Shown here: positions 13,117-21,927 of the stretch, in pieces
How positions within the stretch are numbered: the stretch's first letter is position 1
Layout of the letters: each line of letters begins with the position of its first letter
Assembly (NCBI RefSeq): GCF_943193015.1
Contig: NZ_CALPCM010000039.1
Location: forward strand, 1-24,604
Direction of reading: 5' to 3'
Length of the DNA: 24,604 nucleotides
Source of the DNA: Hominisplanchenecus_A murintestinalis
GTDB lineage: Bacteria > Bacillota > Clostridia > Lachnospirales > Lachnospiraceae
Position numbers and translations under genes: made by a program
The notes under the pieces: generated by a model
The model's database searches: none
Told to the model about the DNA's origin: nothing
Seen by the model: only the letters and a program-made list of their open reading frames with translations

Positions 13117-13734
13117 ATGGCCAAGACAAACGAAAGCCCATATAAGGGATCCGCTCAGATCACGAGGGAGCAGTTTCTGTTCTATGAGATGAGAACAACG
13201 GCAAAGCTCATGCGTGAGGGGCTTAATGATGAAGAAATAATAGATCGGATCGTGGAAGACAACCTGTTCCAGTATCCGACGGAGAAATCTATCCGTCAGA
13301 TGGCAAAAGCCTGTGTCAACAGGCTTAAGGCTATGGAGGATGAAGATCTGATCGAGGCAGTAGCTTCGCAGTCATCTGAGACGGCGAAGCAGATTTGCAT
13401 GTATGCAATGATGAAGCAGTACAGGCTGGTATGGGATTTCATGATCACGGTGATCGGAGAGAAATACCGGATGCAGAACTTCTCATTCAGCCAGATGGAT
13501 GTGAATGTATTCTTCATGCAGCTGCAGGAGCAGGATGACTATGTGGCCGGATGGAGTGAGACTACGGTGAAGAAGATCCGCCAGATCCTGATCCGTGTGC
13601 TGGCGGAGAATGAGTATCTGGACAATATCAAGGCGGATCACATCAATCCGGTATGGCTGAATCCTGTACTGGAAAATGCAATCAGAAGCAACAATGATGA
13701 CCGGGCACTCACGGCGTTTAACTGCTTCTCATAG
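13117..13734 (+). CDS. brxA: BrxA (DUF1819) BREX protein
   Basis: A 205-aa all-helical protein matching BrxA in size and position. Recognisable stretches are SAQITREQFLFYEMRTTAKL, NLFQYPTEKSIRQMAKACVN, and the closing NDDRALTAFNCF. BrxA is a small DNA-binding BREX factor whose exact mechanism is unsettled. The ATG at 13117 has AAGGA about 6 nt upstream; a GTG at 13093 would add 8 residues without a ribosome binding site. It is the first structural gene of the BREX operon, and brxB follows after 8 nt, with the brxB ribosome binding site overlapping the brxA stop. Confidence 0.9.
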   Translation: MAKTNESPYKGSAQITREQFLFYEMRTTAKLMREGLNDEEIIDRIVEDNLFQYPTEKSIRQMAKACVNRLKAMEDEDLIEAVASQSSETAKQICMYAMMKQYRLVWDFMITVIGEKYRMQNFSFSQMDVNVFFMQLQEQDDYVAGWSETTVKKIRQILIRVLAENEYLDNIKADHINPVWLNPVLENAIRSNNDDRALTAFNCFS

Positions 13735-13742
13735 GAGGAACC

Positions 13743-14315
13743 ATGAGCAAGATAAACGAGAGACTGGACAGTCTTAAATTAGAGATACAGAAGCCGGAGT
13801 TCCTGGAAGGTAAAGGCTTAAGCAATGAGGTCAATATCCGTATCTTCTGCTATGACGCTGCGGATGAAATGATCGTGCGGCATTTTACAGAGCAGCTGAT
13901 CGTGGATCAGTCGCTGGACTGTCATCTGATCGAGAGGAACCTGTACAAGGTGTTCCTGTCCATCTGCGATGACAAGAGGATTACAGATAAGGCTTCTCAG
14001 ATGGAAGAAAAGAAAGGGAAGGATTTCCTTTTCAAGAACCTGCAGAAGTTCGCCAATAATAAGAGCTTCGTAGAGAAGATGCAGTACGAACCACATGAGC
14101 CGGGTGACGTGCTACTGCTGACCGGCGTGGGAGAGGTTTTCCCGTTCATGAGGATCCATTCTCTGCTAGAAGCTCTGCAGCCGGAGTTCCCGGACATTCC
14201 GATTCTTGTGATGTATCCGGGCAAATATGACGGCAGGTTTGTGAGACTATTCGATAAGCTGGATGCGAATCCGTATTATCGCGCATTCAATATTGTAGGA
14301 GGTAGTGACAAATGA
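13743..14315 (+). CDS. brxB: BrxB (DUF1788) BREX protein
   Basis: A 190-aa protein of the DUF1788 family. Typical stretches are INERLDSLKLEIQKPEFLEG, NVRIFCYDA-like NIRIFCYDAADEMIVRHFTE, PGDVLLLTGVGEVFPFMRIH and DIPILVMYPGKYDG followed by LFDKLDANPYYRAFNI. BrxB is essential for BREX function in characterised systems and is thought to bridge other BREX proteins. AGGAGG lies just before the ATG. Its stop overlaps the brxC start in an ATGA arrangement (14312-14315), which couples their translation. The length is normal and no damage is seen. Confidence 0.92.
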   Translation: MSKINERLDSLKLEIQKPEFLEGKGLSNEVNIRIFCYDAADEMIVRHFTEQLIVDQSLDCHLIERNLYKVFLSICDDKRITDKASQMEEKKGKDFLFKNLQKFANNKSFVEKMQYEPHEPGDVLLLTGVGEVFPFMRIHSLLEALQPEFPDIPILVMYPGKYDGRFVRLFDKLDANPYYRAFNIVGGSDK

Positions 14316-17300
14316 GAATACAGCAAATGTTCCATGACGACATCGACAGAAAGATCAATGGTGTCGTTAAGGTCGATCAGGATACCGCAGACGTTCTGAA
14401 GCAGGAAGTAAAAGAGTATGTCATTACGCGCGATATCCGCAAGCACATGATTACCTTCTTCAATAACTACGGTGAATCCTTCCGGGAGCCGACAGCTGAT
14501 GTGGGTGTGTGGATTTCCGGATTCTTCGGAAGTGGTAAATCTCACTTCCTGAAGATGCTGTCCTATCTGCTGGAGAATAAGGAAGTGGACGGCAGGAAGG
14601 TCGAGGACTACTTCCGGGAGAAGTTTGACGATGAGGCGACTTTCATGCCGATCGCAAGCGCGATCCGTGGAGAGACTGACACGATCCTTTTCAATATCGA
14701 TATTGAGGGATCCATCAATAAGGACAAGACAGCAGTGCTGCGTGTCTTCGCAAAGATGTTCTACAACTACCTGGGCTTCTATGGTGAGAACCTGAAGTGC
14801 GCGAAGATGGAGCAGTTCATTGATAAAAAAGGCAAGACCGAAGAGTTCCGCAGGGTATTTGAGGAAAAGAACGGCTCTCCGTGGGTAGAGTCCCGTGATG
14901 CCTTTGCGTTCTTTGAGGACGATGTGGTGGATACGCTAGTGGAAGTGCTGGGAATGAGCGAGACGGCTGCTCATAACTGGTTTGACGGCACAGAGACCAT
15001 TGAGACATCCATCGCACAGCTTGTATCAGAAATGAAAGAATACGTGGACAGCAAGCCGAAGGATTTCCGCCTGCTGTTCATGATCGACGAGGTTGGACAG
15101 TATGTCGGTGACAGTATCGACCTGCTGATGAACCTTCAGTCGCTAGTTGAGAAGATCGGAAGCGAGTGCAACGGTAAGATCTGGGTAGTCTGTACCGGTC
15201 AGGAAGCAATCGATGAGATTATCAAGACCAGACAGGATCAGTTCTCACGTATCCAAGCCAGATTCAAGACCAGACTGTCTCTGACATCTTCCTCTGCGGA
15301 TGAGGTTATCCAGAAGCGTATCCTTCAGAAGAAGGAAGAAGTCACACCGCAGCTGGAGCAGGTTTATAACGCTAATGATTCCGTGCTGAGAAATCTGTTC
15401 TCTTTCACGGATGCCATTCTGGACATCAAGGGCTACAGCGGTCCGGGAGAGTTTGCGAGGAACTTCCCGTTCGTACCGTATCAGTTCATCATTATGCAGA
15501 AAGTGTTCTCCGAGATCCGCAAACACGGCAATTCCGGAAAGCATCTGTCCGGCGGTGAGCGTTCCATGCTGTCCGGATTCCAGGAAGCAGCACAGAAGAT
15601 CGAGGATAAGGACGAATATGCACTGGCACCGTTCTATCTCTTCTACGATACAGTTCACACATTCCTTGACAGTTCTATCCGCCGAGTGATCGAGCGTTGC
15701 CAGAAGGCGGCTGACACGAATGCCGGCATTGAGCAGCAGGATGTGTCCGTGCTGAAGCTTCTGTACCTGGTTCGTTACATCGATGACATCAAGGCAAATC
15801 TGGATAATATCGTTATCCTGATGGCTGATGATATCCGCATGGATAAGATCATCATGCGTGAGCAGGTGAGAGGATCCCTGGACCGTCTGATGAGCCAGAA
15901 CTATATCGGACGTACCGGAGATACCTATAATTTCCTAACGGATGAAGAGCAGGATATTCAGAGAGAAATCAGAAACACACCGGTAGACACTGCAGCGATT
16001 GTTGAACGAATCGCACATATGGTATTCGGTGATATCTATACAGCAAAGAAATTCCGTTACGGCAAATATGACTTCGCCTTCGATCAGATGGTGGACAATA
16101 CTACAGTCGGCGCTGTGACCGGCGGCATGAGACTGAAGATCATGACCGTTGCAACGGATTCTGCGGAGAAGGCAGAGCTTCGTCTGATGACAGAGTCTTC
16201 CGGTCAGTCCATCGTGGTACTGGCAGATACGCCGTATTATGAGTCTCTGGAAAACGCAATGAAGATCCGGAAGTATGTGAAGCAGAGAAATGTGGCACAG
16301 CTTCCGAAGAGCGTGAGAGACATCATTGCCAACTATCAGAGTGAGGCGGATAAATATGAGCAATCCGCACAGGGTGAGCTGGCAGATGCCATTTCCAAGG
16401 CTCAGTTCTATGTTGACGGAGAAAAGATTGAGGTTAAGGCAGCAGCCGTTTCCTCCAAGGAAGAAGATCCGGTTAAGAGGGATTATGAGATCAAGAAGGG
16501 TAAGGCCAGAAGCGTCATTGATCAGTCTCTGGACTACCTGGTATCCCATGTATACAGTGATCTTGATCTGATCAGAGAGAATGCTGAGTCTGATGCAGAT
16601 ATCATCGCACTTCTGACCGGTGCCAATAATATGATCCCTGGAACGGAACCGAACAGGGATGCAGCTGCCAAGGTGGAAGAGTATCTGGAAATGCAGGATC
16701 GGAAGCATCTGCCTACATCTATGGCGGATGTACAGAGCAGATACCAGGCGATTCCTTACGGATGGCGTGAGATTGATATTGCTGCCGTAGTGGCTCTTCT
16801 CATTATCAATCAGAAGGTCACGATCAAGTATGCCGGATCCACGGTGCAGCCGAACAATCCGAAGTTACCGGATATGCTCCGTAAGAAGAGCGAGATCGGA
16901 AAGACACAGATCTCCAAGAGACAGGTAGTGTCCGCAACAAGGATGAAGGCAGTTAAGGATCTGCTCCGTGACTACTTCAATCTGATGGATGTGCCGGCAG
17001 ATGAAGACGACCTGATCCAGTTTATCATTGAGAAATTTGAAGGCCTGCAGAAGCATTATGAAGATCTGCTGGCAAAATACGAGGGACACAAGTATCCGGA
17101 CAGGAATGTTGTCAGCAACGCCCTTACTATCGTAAAGGATGTGCTGTCACAGCAGAAGGATAACGTGGCTCTGATTGAACGCGTTCTGCAGAGAGAGGAC
17201 AATCTGTATGATGCTCAGGAGGCTATGCAGAATGTGGAAGCTTTCTTTAAGACACAGGTGACAGTATTTGATGCTGCAGTGAAGTTTGATCAGGATCTGC

Positions 17301-17905
17301 GGAATGATCTGGACTATATCAAGAAGGATGAAGAGGCGAATCAGGCACTGAATACGATCCGCCTGATCACCATGATTCCGGCAAACGGAAAATATGATTA
17401 TAAGAGGATTCCGGAACTGAATGGCCTGATGGCAAAGGTGAAGGCATCCCACGATGCCATGCTGGAAGCCAAGAGGACAGAACTTCTGGAAGTGGTTCGT
17501 CAGTGCATGGCTGAAATCCATCAAGCGGCGGACGGCGGTAATCCGACAGCTAAGGCAATCAGTGACAAGGCTGATACCTATTATGGACAGCAGAAGGAAA
17601 AGATTGCAGAGACAACCAGCCTGGCATTGATGGAAGGATTCCCGATTCCAATGTGGAATTACAGGGATGATGCTGTTTCAAAGATTGATTTCACCAAGCA
17701 GCCTCCGAAGCCAGTAGATCCTCCGAAGAAAAAGGATGATGGTGACAAGCCGGTGGTACAGAAGACATACAAGCCTATCTTCCGTCAGTCGCTTCTGAAA
17801 GCTGCAAGATTGGAAAGTGACGCTGAGATCGATGCATACGTAGACAAGCTCAGAGATCAGTTGAAGACACTGCTGAAAGGATCTGACGGTATCGATCTTA
17901 AGTAA
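14312..17905 (+). CDS. brxC: BrxC, large ATP-binding BREX protein (DUF6079-like/PglY family)
   Basis: A 1197-aa P-loop ATPase. The Walker A motif GFFGSGKS is at residues 70-77 (GVWISGFFGSGKSHFLKMLS) and the Walker B motif LLFMIDEVG has Asp259-Glu260. Sensor-like and AAA+ features follow (KIWVVCTGQEAIDEII, then QDQFSRIQARFKTRLSL). The C-terminal half is helical and may form coiled coils. BrxC is the central ATPase of BREX, needed both for methylation by PglX and for phage exclusion. The length is typical for type 1. The gene overlaps brxB by 4 nt and is separated from pglX by 13 nt. Codon usage is the GC-richer type also seen in pglZ. Confidence 0.95.
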   Translation: MRIQQMFHDDIDRKINGVVKVDQDTADVLKQEVKEYVITRDIRKHMITFFNNYGESFREPTADVGVWISGFFGSGKSHFLKMLSYLLENKEVDGRKVEDYFREKFDDEATFMPIASAIRGETDTILFNIDIEGSINKDKTAVLRVFAKMFYNYLGFYGENLKCAKMEQFIDKKGKTEEFRRVFEEKNGSPWVESRDAFAFFEDDVVDTLVEVLGMSETAAHNWFDGTETIETSIAQLVSEMKEYVDSKPKDFRLLFMIDEVGQYVGDSIDLLMNLQSLVEKIGSECNGKIWVVCTGQEAIDEIIKTRQDQFSRIQARFKTRLSLTSSSADEVIQKRILQKKEEVTPQLEQVYNANDSVLRNLFSFTDAILDIKGYSGPGEFARNFPFVPYQFIIMQKVFSEIRKHGNSGKHLSGGERSMLSGFQEAAQKIEDKDEYALAPFYLFYDTVHTFLDSSIRRVIERCQKAADTNAGIEQQDVSVLKLLYLVRYIDDIKANLDNIVILMADDIRMDKIIMREQVRGSLDRLMSQNYIGRTGDTYNFLTDEEQDIQREIRNTPVDTAAIVERIAHMVFGDIYTAKKFRYGKYDFAFDQMVDNTTVGAVTGGMRLKIMTVATDSAEKAELRLMTESSGQSIVVLADTPYYESLENAMKIRKYVKQRNVAQLPKSVRDIIANYQSEADKYEQSAQGELADAISKAQFYVDGEKIEVKAAAVSSKEEDPVKRDYEIKKGKARSVIDQSLDYLVSHVYSDLDLIRENAESDADIIALLTGANNMIPGTEPNRDAAAKVEEYLEMQDRKHLPTSMADVQSRYQAIPYGWREIDIAAVVALLIINQKVTIKYAGSTVQPNNPKLPDMLRKKSEIGKTQISKRQVVSATRMKAVKDLLRDYFNLMDVPADEDDLIQFIIEKFEGLQKHYEDLLAKYEGHKYPDRNVVSNALTIVKDVLSQQKDNVALIERVLQREDNLYDAQEAMQNVEAFFKTQVTVFDAAVKFDQDLRNDLDYIKKDEEANQALNTIRLITMIPANGKYDYKRIPELNGLMAKVKASHDAMLEAKRTELLEVVRQCMAEIHQAADGGNPTAKAISDKADTYYGQQKEKIAETTSLALMEGFPIPMWNYRDDAVSKIDFTKQPPKPVDPPKKKDDGDKPVVQKTYKPIFRQSLLKAARLESDAEIDAYVDKLRDQLKTLLKGSDGIDLK

Positions 17906-17918
17906 AGGAGAGCCAATC

Positions 17919-20900
17919 ATGGACAAGAATGCGATAAAGAAATATGCGGTCTGGGCACGGAATGAGCTGATTGCGCGTGTCACACAGAAGGCTGAACAAT
18001 ATGAGATTACAGAGAAGAAGATTACTCCGAAGGATGCTGACAGCATCAATGGACGTCTTCTGACAGACGCTGAAAAGAATCAGAGGAAAGCCCTGATTGA
18101 GAAGATCCAGGCAGACGGATTTGAGCAGGTGATGGAGGAAGTAGCTTACACCTGGTTCAATAGGTTTACTGCGCTCCGTTTCATGGAAGTGAATAACTAT
18201 CTTCCAAGTCACACGAGAGTGTTCACAAACGAAGCCGGAGAATTTAAGCCTCAGATTCTGGCAGATGCTATTCAGCTGGATCTGGAAGGCCTGGATATGG
18301 ACAAAGTCTTTGAACTGAAGGATGCCAATAAGACGGAAGAACTTTATAAGTATCTTTTAATCACTCAGTGCAACGCTTTGTCTGCTGTTCTGCCACGTAT
18401 GTTCCAGAAGATTGAGCATTATACGGAATTGCTTCTACCGGATTATCTGCTTCGTGAGGGAAGTGTTATTGAGCAGATGATTGTTCTGATTCCGGAAGAA
18501 GACTGGACAGACCAAGTGCAGATTATCGGTTGGCTCTATCAGTATTATAACAGCGAGCCGAAAGATGCTGTTTTTGCTGCTCTTAAGAAGAATGTGAAGA
18601 TTTCTAAAGAGAATATTCCTGCGGCGACACAGTTGTTTACTCCTGACTGGATTGTCCGCTATATGGTGGAGAACAGCCTTGGTCGTTTGTGGTTGGATGG
18701 ACATCCGAACGATTCATTGAAATCCGAATGGAAATATTATCTGAATGAGGCGAAGCAGGAAGCAGATATCCAGAAGCAGCTTGAAGAGATTCGCAAGGAA
18801 TATGCAGAGCTGAAGCCGGAAGACATTCGTTGTATCGACCCTTGTATGGGGTCGGGGCATATCCTGTGCTATATGTTCGATGTGCTTGTGAAAATCTATG
18901 AGGATTATGGATATACAGCACGAGAGGCAGTTGAAAATATCATTGTTAACAATCTTTGGGGACTTGATATCGATGAAAGAGCAGCACAGTTATCATATTT
19001 CGCTGTCATGATGAAAGCTCGTCAGTATGATCGTCGATTTTTTAATAAGAAAAACGATGATGGAAAGGTGTGTATTCCACAACCACATGTGTACGCTATT
19101 GAGGAAAGTAACGGAATTACATCTGCCCCGATGCACGATATGGGAATAGAGTTATCGCAGGAGGAGTATGGAAAGGCCGTTAAAGACGTTATGCGTTTTG
19201 TAGAGGAAATGCATGATGCTAAAGAATATGGAAGTCTTATTCGTGTAACTCCTTGTGATTGGGATCTGTTGCGCAGGTTTGCTGTTCCGAGAGGATATAG
19301 CGAAGGTCAAATGAGGATGGATATTCATGGTGAGATAGCCGCCTCTGAGAGATTGCAAAACCTTTTTAATATTGGAGAAGCACTATCACAAAGATATGAT
19401 GTGGTTGTAACCAATCCTCCTTATATGGGAAGCCAAAATATGGGGAATGGGTTACTTGAATATATAAAGAAAAATCATCCAGACAGTAAAGCGGACATTT
19501 ATGCTGCTTTTATTGAGAGAAATTTTGTTTTTTCAAGAAGATATGTTTCGATGATTACGCAATCGACATGGATGTTCCAATCGAGATTTGAGAATATTCG
19601 TAGCAATCTTTATCAAAAGCTATTGGTTTGTATGAATCATTTAGGAACACGGGCATTTGATGAAATTAGCGGAGAGGTTGTTCAAACAACGGCTTTCTGC
19701 TATTTGAACCAGAGATATCTAAATAATTACAAGACGGTATTTGTAAAGCTTGTTGATTATTATGGGGAGCAGGCAAAGGAAAATGCGTTTTTTGATAACA
19801 AAAATAGAAACTATAGGAATGTCGGAAAGTTTAGGGCAATTCCAGGTGCTCCGTTCGCACATTATATTTCGGATATTGCTATTGAAGACTTTGAGAAAGG
19901 CACACCTTTAAAGAATAAACTGATTCCGAAACAGGGGACATCTACAGGTGATGATGAGACATACGTGCGTTACTGGTTCGAGATTAACTATCCCGATATT
20001 GGATTTAACTATTCTTCAACAGAGGAAGCCCATAGATCAAACCTTAAATACTTTCCATTAGATAAAGGTGGGGAGTTTAGAAAGTGGTATGGTAATAATG
20101 ATCGAGTCATAATGTTTGATCCCGTGAGCTATGGCAAATTATTAGATATGGGCAACCATCTGCCTTCGAGGCAGTATTACTTCGCCGAAGGGCTTACTTG
20201 GTCTAAAATTGCGTCGGAACTATCTGTACGATACTCACCAAAAGGATTTGTCTTTAGCTCTGTGGGATTGAAAGGATTCCCTACAAAAGAGAATGCAAAG
20301 TATATACTAGCATTTATGAATAGCAAGGTATGTAGATACTTTGTTAAAGTGATTTCTCCAGGTATGAGTATTGTTAGTGGAGATATAGAGAAGTTACCAT
20401 TTATTCATGTCAGCGATGACAGAATTGATGAATTATGCAGTGAGAATATAGAGATTACAAGAACGGACTGGGATTCTTTTGAATACTCATGGGACTTTAA
20501 ACGGCATCCACTTGTACCTTTGGCAAAAGAATTAATGGAACAGCAGGATTCACAGTTTTCAGCTTCGCGAATGGAGAAGTTTGGTTTGATTTCATGGCAC
20601 TATAGCCAGTGGGAATCTGCTTGCAAAGAAAGATTCTCTAAATTAAAAGAAAACGAAGAAGAGCTGAACCGGATATTCATTGATATCTATGGTCTGTCAG
20701 ATGAATTGACGGAAGAGGTAGATAACAAAGACGTTTCCGTATGTGAAGCCAATTTGCAAAGAGAGATAAAAAGTCTTATTTCATATGCGGTCGGCTGCAT
20801 GTTTGGGAGATACTCATTAGACTATCCAGGTCTTATGTATGCTGGTGGTGATTGGGATCAATCAAAATATAGTTCCTTCATACCAGATAAAGATGGGATT

Positions 20901-21464
20901 ATACCAATCTGTAATGATGATTATTTTGAGGATGATATAACAGGTAGATTCATTAAGTTTATTGAATGTGCTTACGGAAAAAACACTTTAGAAGAGAATC
21001 TTAGATTTATTGCTGATGCTTTAGGTGGAAAGGGAACATCACGAGAGATAATACGTAATTATTTCCTTAATGATTTCTATTCTGATCATGTCAAGAGCTA
21101 TCAAAAGAAACCGTTCTATTGGTTGTTTAGTTCGGGGAGTAAAGGGGGATTTAAGTGTTTAGTTTATATGCACAGGTATAAGCCTGATACTATTGCGAGA
21201 ATACGAACGGATTATGTGCACGAACAACAATCAAGATATCGCACCGCGCTTGAGAGTTTGGAACAGAGGGTAGCAGGTGCAACAACGTCGGAGCGCGTTA
21301 ATTTGACTAGACAGTTGCAGAAACTGCAGGATCAGTCAATCGAGATCCGTGAATACGAAGAAAAAATACATCACTTTGCAGACCAGATGATACAAATCAA
21401 CGTAGAAAAAGGGGTAAAGAAGAACTATGAGATATTTAAGGAAATTTTGGAGAAGTTGAAGTAG
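17919..21464 (+). CDS. pglX: PglX/BrxX adenine-specific DNA methyltransferase
   Basis: A 1181-aa class I N6-adenine methyltransferase and the specificity subunit of BREX type 1. SAM-binding motif I is CIDPCMGSGHILCYMFDVLV (Asp307-His314), and the catalytic motif IV is NPPY (Asn499-Tyr502, context VVVTNPPYMGSQNMG). The second half is the target recognition and C-terminal helical region. The protein marks host DNA so that BREX leaves it alone. AAAGGAG precedes the ATG. From roughly 19.0 to 21.25 kb the sequence turns AT-rich with many ATA, AGA and TTA codons, unlike the first third and unlike brxC. This suggests replacement of the recognition part by recombination. No frameshift or phase-variable tract is seen. 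Confidence 0.95.
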   Translation: MDKNAIKKYAVWARNELIARVTQKAEQYEITEKKITPKDADSINGRLLTDAEKNQRKALIEKIQADGFEQVMEEVAYTWFNRFTALRFMEVNNYLPSHTRVFTNEAGEFKPQILADAIQLDLEGLDMDKVFELKDANKTEELYKYLLITQCNALSAVLPRMFQKIEHYTELLLPDYLLREGSVIEQMIVLIPEEDWTDQVQIIGWLYQYYNSEPKDAVFAALKKNVKISKENIPAATQLFTPDWIVRYMVENSLGRLWLDGHPNDSLKSEWKYYLNEAKQEADIQKQLEEIRKEYAELKPEDIRCIDPCMGSGHILCYMFDVLVKIYEDYGYTAREAVENIIVNNLWGLDIDERAAQLSYFAVMMKARQYDRRFFNKKNDDGKVCIPQPHVYAIEESNGITSAPMHDMGIELSQEEYGKAVKDVMRFVEEMHDAKEYGSLIRVTPCDWDLLRRFAVPRGYSEGQMRMDIHGEIAASERLQNLFNIGEALSQRYDVVVTNPPYMGSQNMGNGLLEYIKKNHPDSKADIYAAFIERNFVFSRRYVSMITQSTWMFQSRFENIRSNLYQKLLVCMNHLGTRAFDEISGEVVQTTAFCYLNQRYLNNYKTVFVKLVDYYGEQAKENAFFDNKNRNYRNVGKFRAIPGAPFAHYISDIAIEDFEKGTPLKNKLIPKQGTSTGDDETYVRYWFEINYPDIGFNYSSTEEAHRSNLKYFPLDKGGEFRKWYGNNDRVIMFDPVSYGKLLDMGNHLPSRQYYFAEGLTWSKIASELSVRYSPKGFVFSSVGLKGFPTKENAKYILAFMNSKVCRYFVKVISPGMSIVSGDIEKLPFIHVSDDRIDELCSENIEITRTDWDSFEYSWDFKRHPLVPLAKELMEQQDSQFSASRMEKFGLISWHYSQWESACKERFSKLKENEEELNRIFIDIYGLSDELTEEVDNKDVSVCEANLQREIKSLISYAVGCMFGRYSLDYPGLMYAGGDWDQSKYSSFIPDKDGIIPICNDDYFEDDITGRFIKFIECAYGKNTLEENLRFIADALGGKGTSREIIRNYFLNDFYSDHVKSYQKKPFYWLFSSGSKGGFKCLVYMHRYKPDTIARIRTDYVHEQQSRYRTALESLEQRVAGATTSERVNLTRQLQKLQDQSIEIREYEEKIHHFADQMIQINVEKGVKKNYEIFKEILEKLK

Positions 21465-21481
21465 GAGTAGGAGGTTTTCGT

Positions 21482-21889
21482 ATGTCTGAGAATTGGATTG
21501 TTCCTTGTAGTGTGAAATTCTTTGATGTGGTTAAGCACTTTGAAGAAAACGATACTATTGTTTGGCGGAAAGTGTCTGCGCTGAAAAAAGGCGATACAGC
21601 GTATATATACATAGGTGCTCCATACAGCGAGATAAAATATAAATGCCATATTGTTGATGACGATGTTGACGAGAAGACATTACAGAGTAATGAATATGCT
21701 ATCCGTAAAACGGAGAGCGGAAAAAGACAGAAATACATAAAGATGAAACTTGATCATGTTTATGATGATGGTGAGCTTTCTTTGGATAAATTACGTGCGA
21801 ATAGTTTGGGACAAACACAAATTCAGGCACGAACAGACAGGAGGCTTCAAGCTTTTATTTCCAATGTGGACAGAGGGCTTGGAATATAG
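21482..21889 (+). CDS. PUA/EVE-like small protein within the BREX operon
   Basis: The 135-aa protein looks like a single PUA-superfamily (EVE-like) domain. Visible features are the opening NWIVPCSVKFFDVVKHF (Trp5), IVWRKVSALKKGDTAYIYIG (Trp28, Gly37-Asp38) and APYSEIKYKCHIVDDDV, the usual aromatic-cage and GD-turn layout, followed by a charged helical tail. EVE and related domains bind modified bases in DNA or RNA, often 5-methylcytosine derivatives or N6-methyladenine, and occur as specificity modules in modification-dependent restriction. The gene lies 17 nt after pglX and 38 nt before pglZ, on the same transcript, with GGAGG upstream. Its base composition resembles the AT-rich part of pglX. 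The family call is by pattern and needs a profile search. A function as reader of methylated or phage-modified DNA is inference. Confidence 0.7.
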   Translation: MSENWIVPCSVKFFDVVKHFEENDTIVWRKVSALKKGDTAYIYIGAPYSEIKYKCHIVDDDVDEKTLQSNEYAIRKTESGKRQKYIKMKLDHVYDDGELSLDKLRANSLGQTQIQARTDRRLQAFISNVDRGLGI

Positions 21890-21927
21890 TGTATTAGCCT
21901 TCAACTAAAAGGAGGACATTTTGATTT

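Noticed and set aside
15245..16708. Long minus-strand ORFs within brxC (137 and 257 codons)
   Set aside because: Antisense shadows of a highly conserved coding gene; Cys/His/Leu-rich products with no family resemblance.
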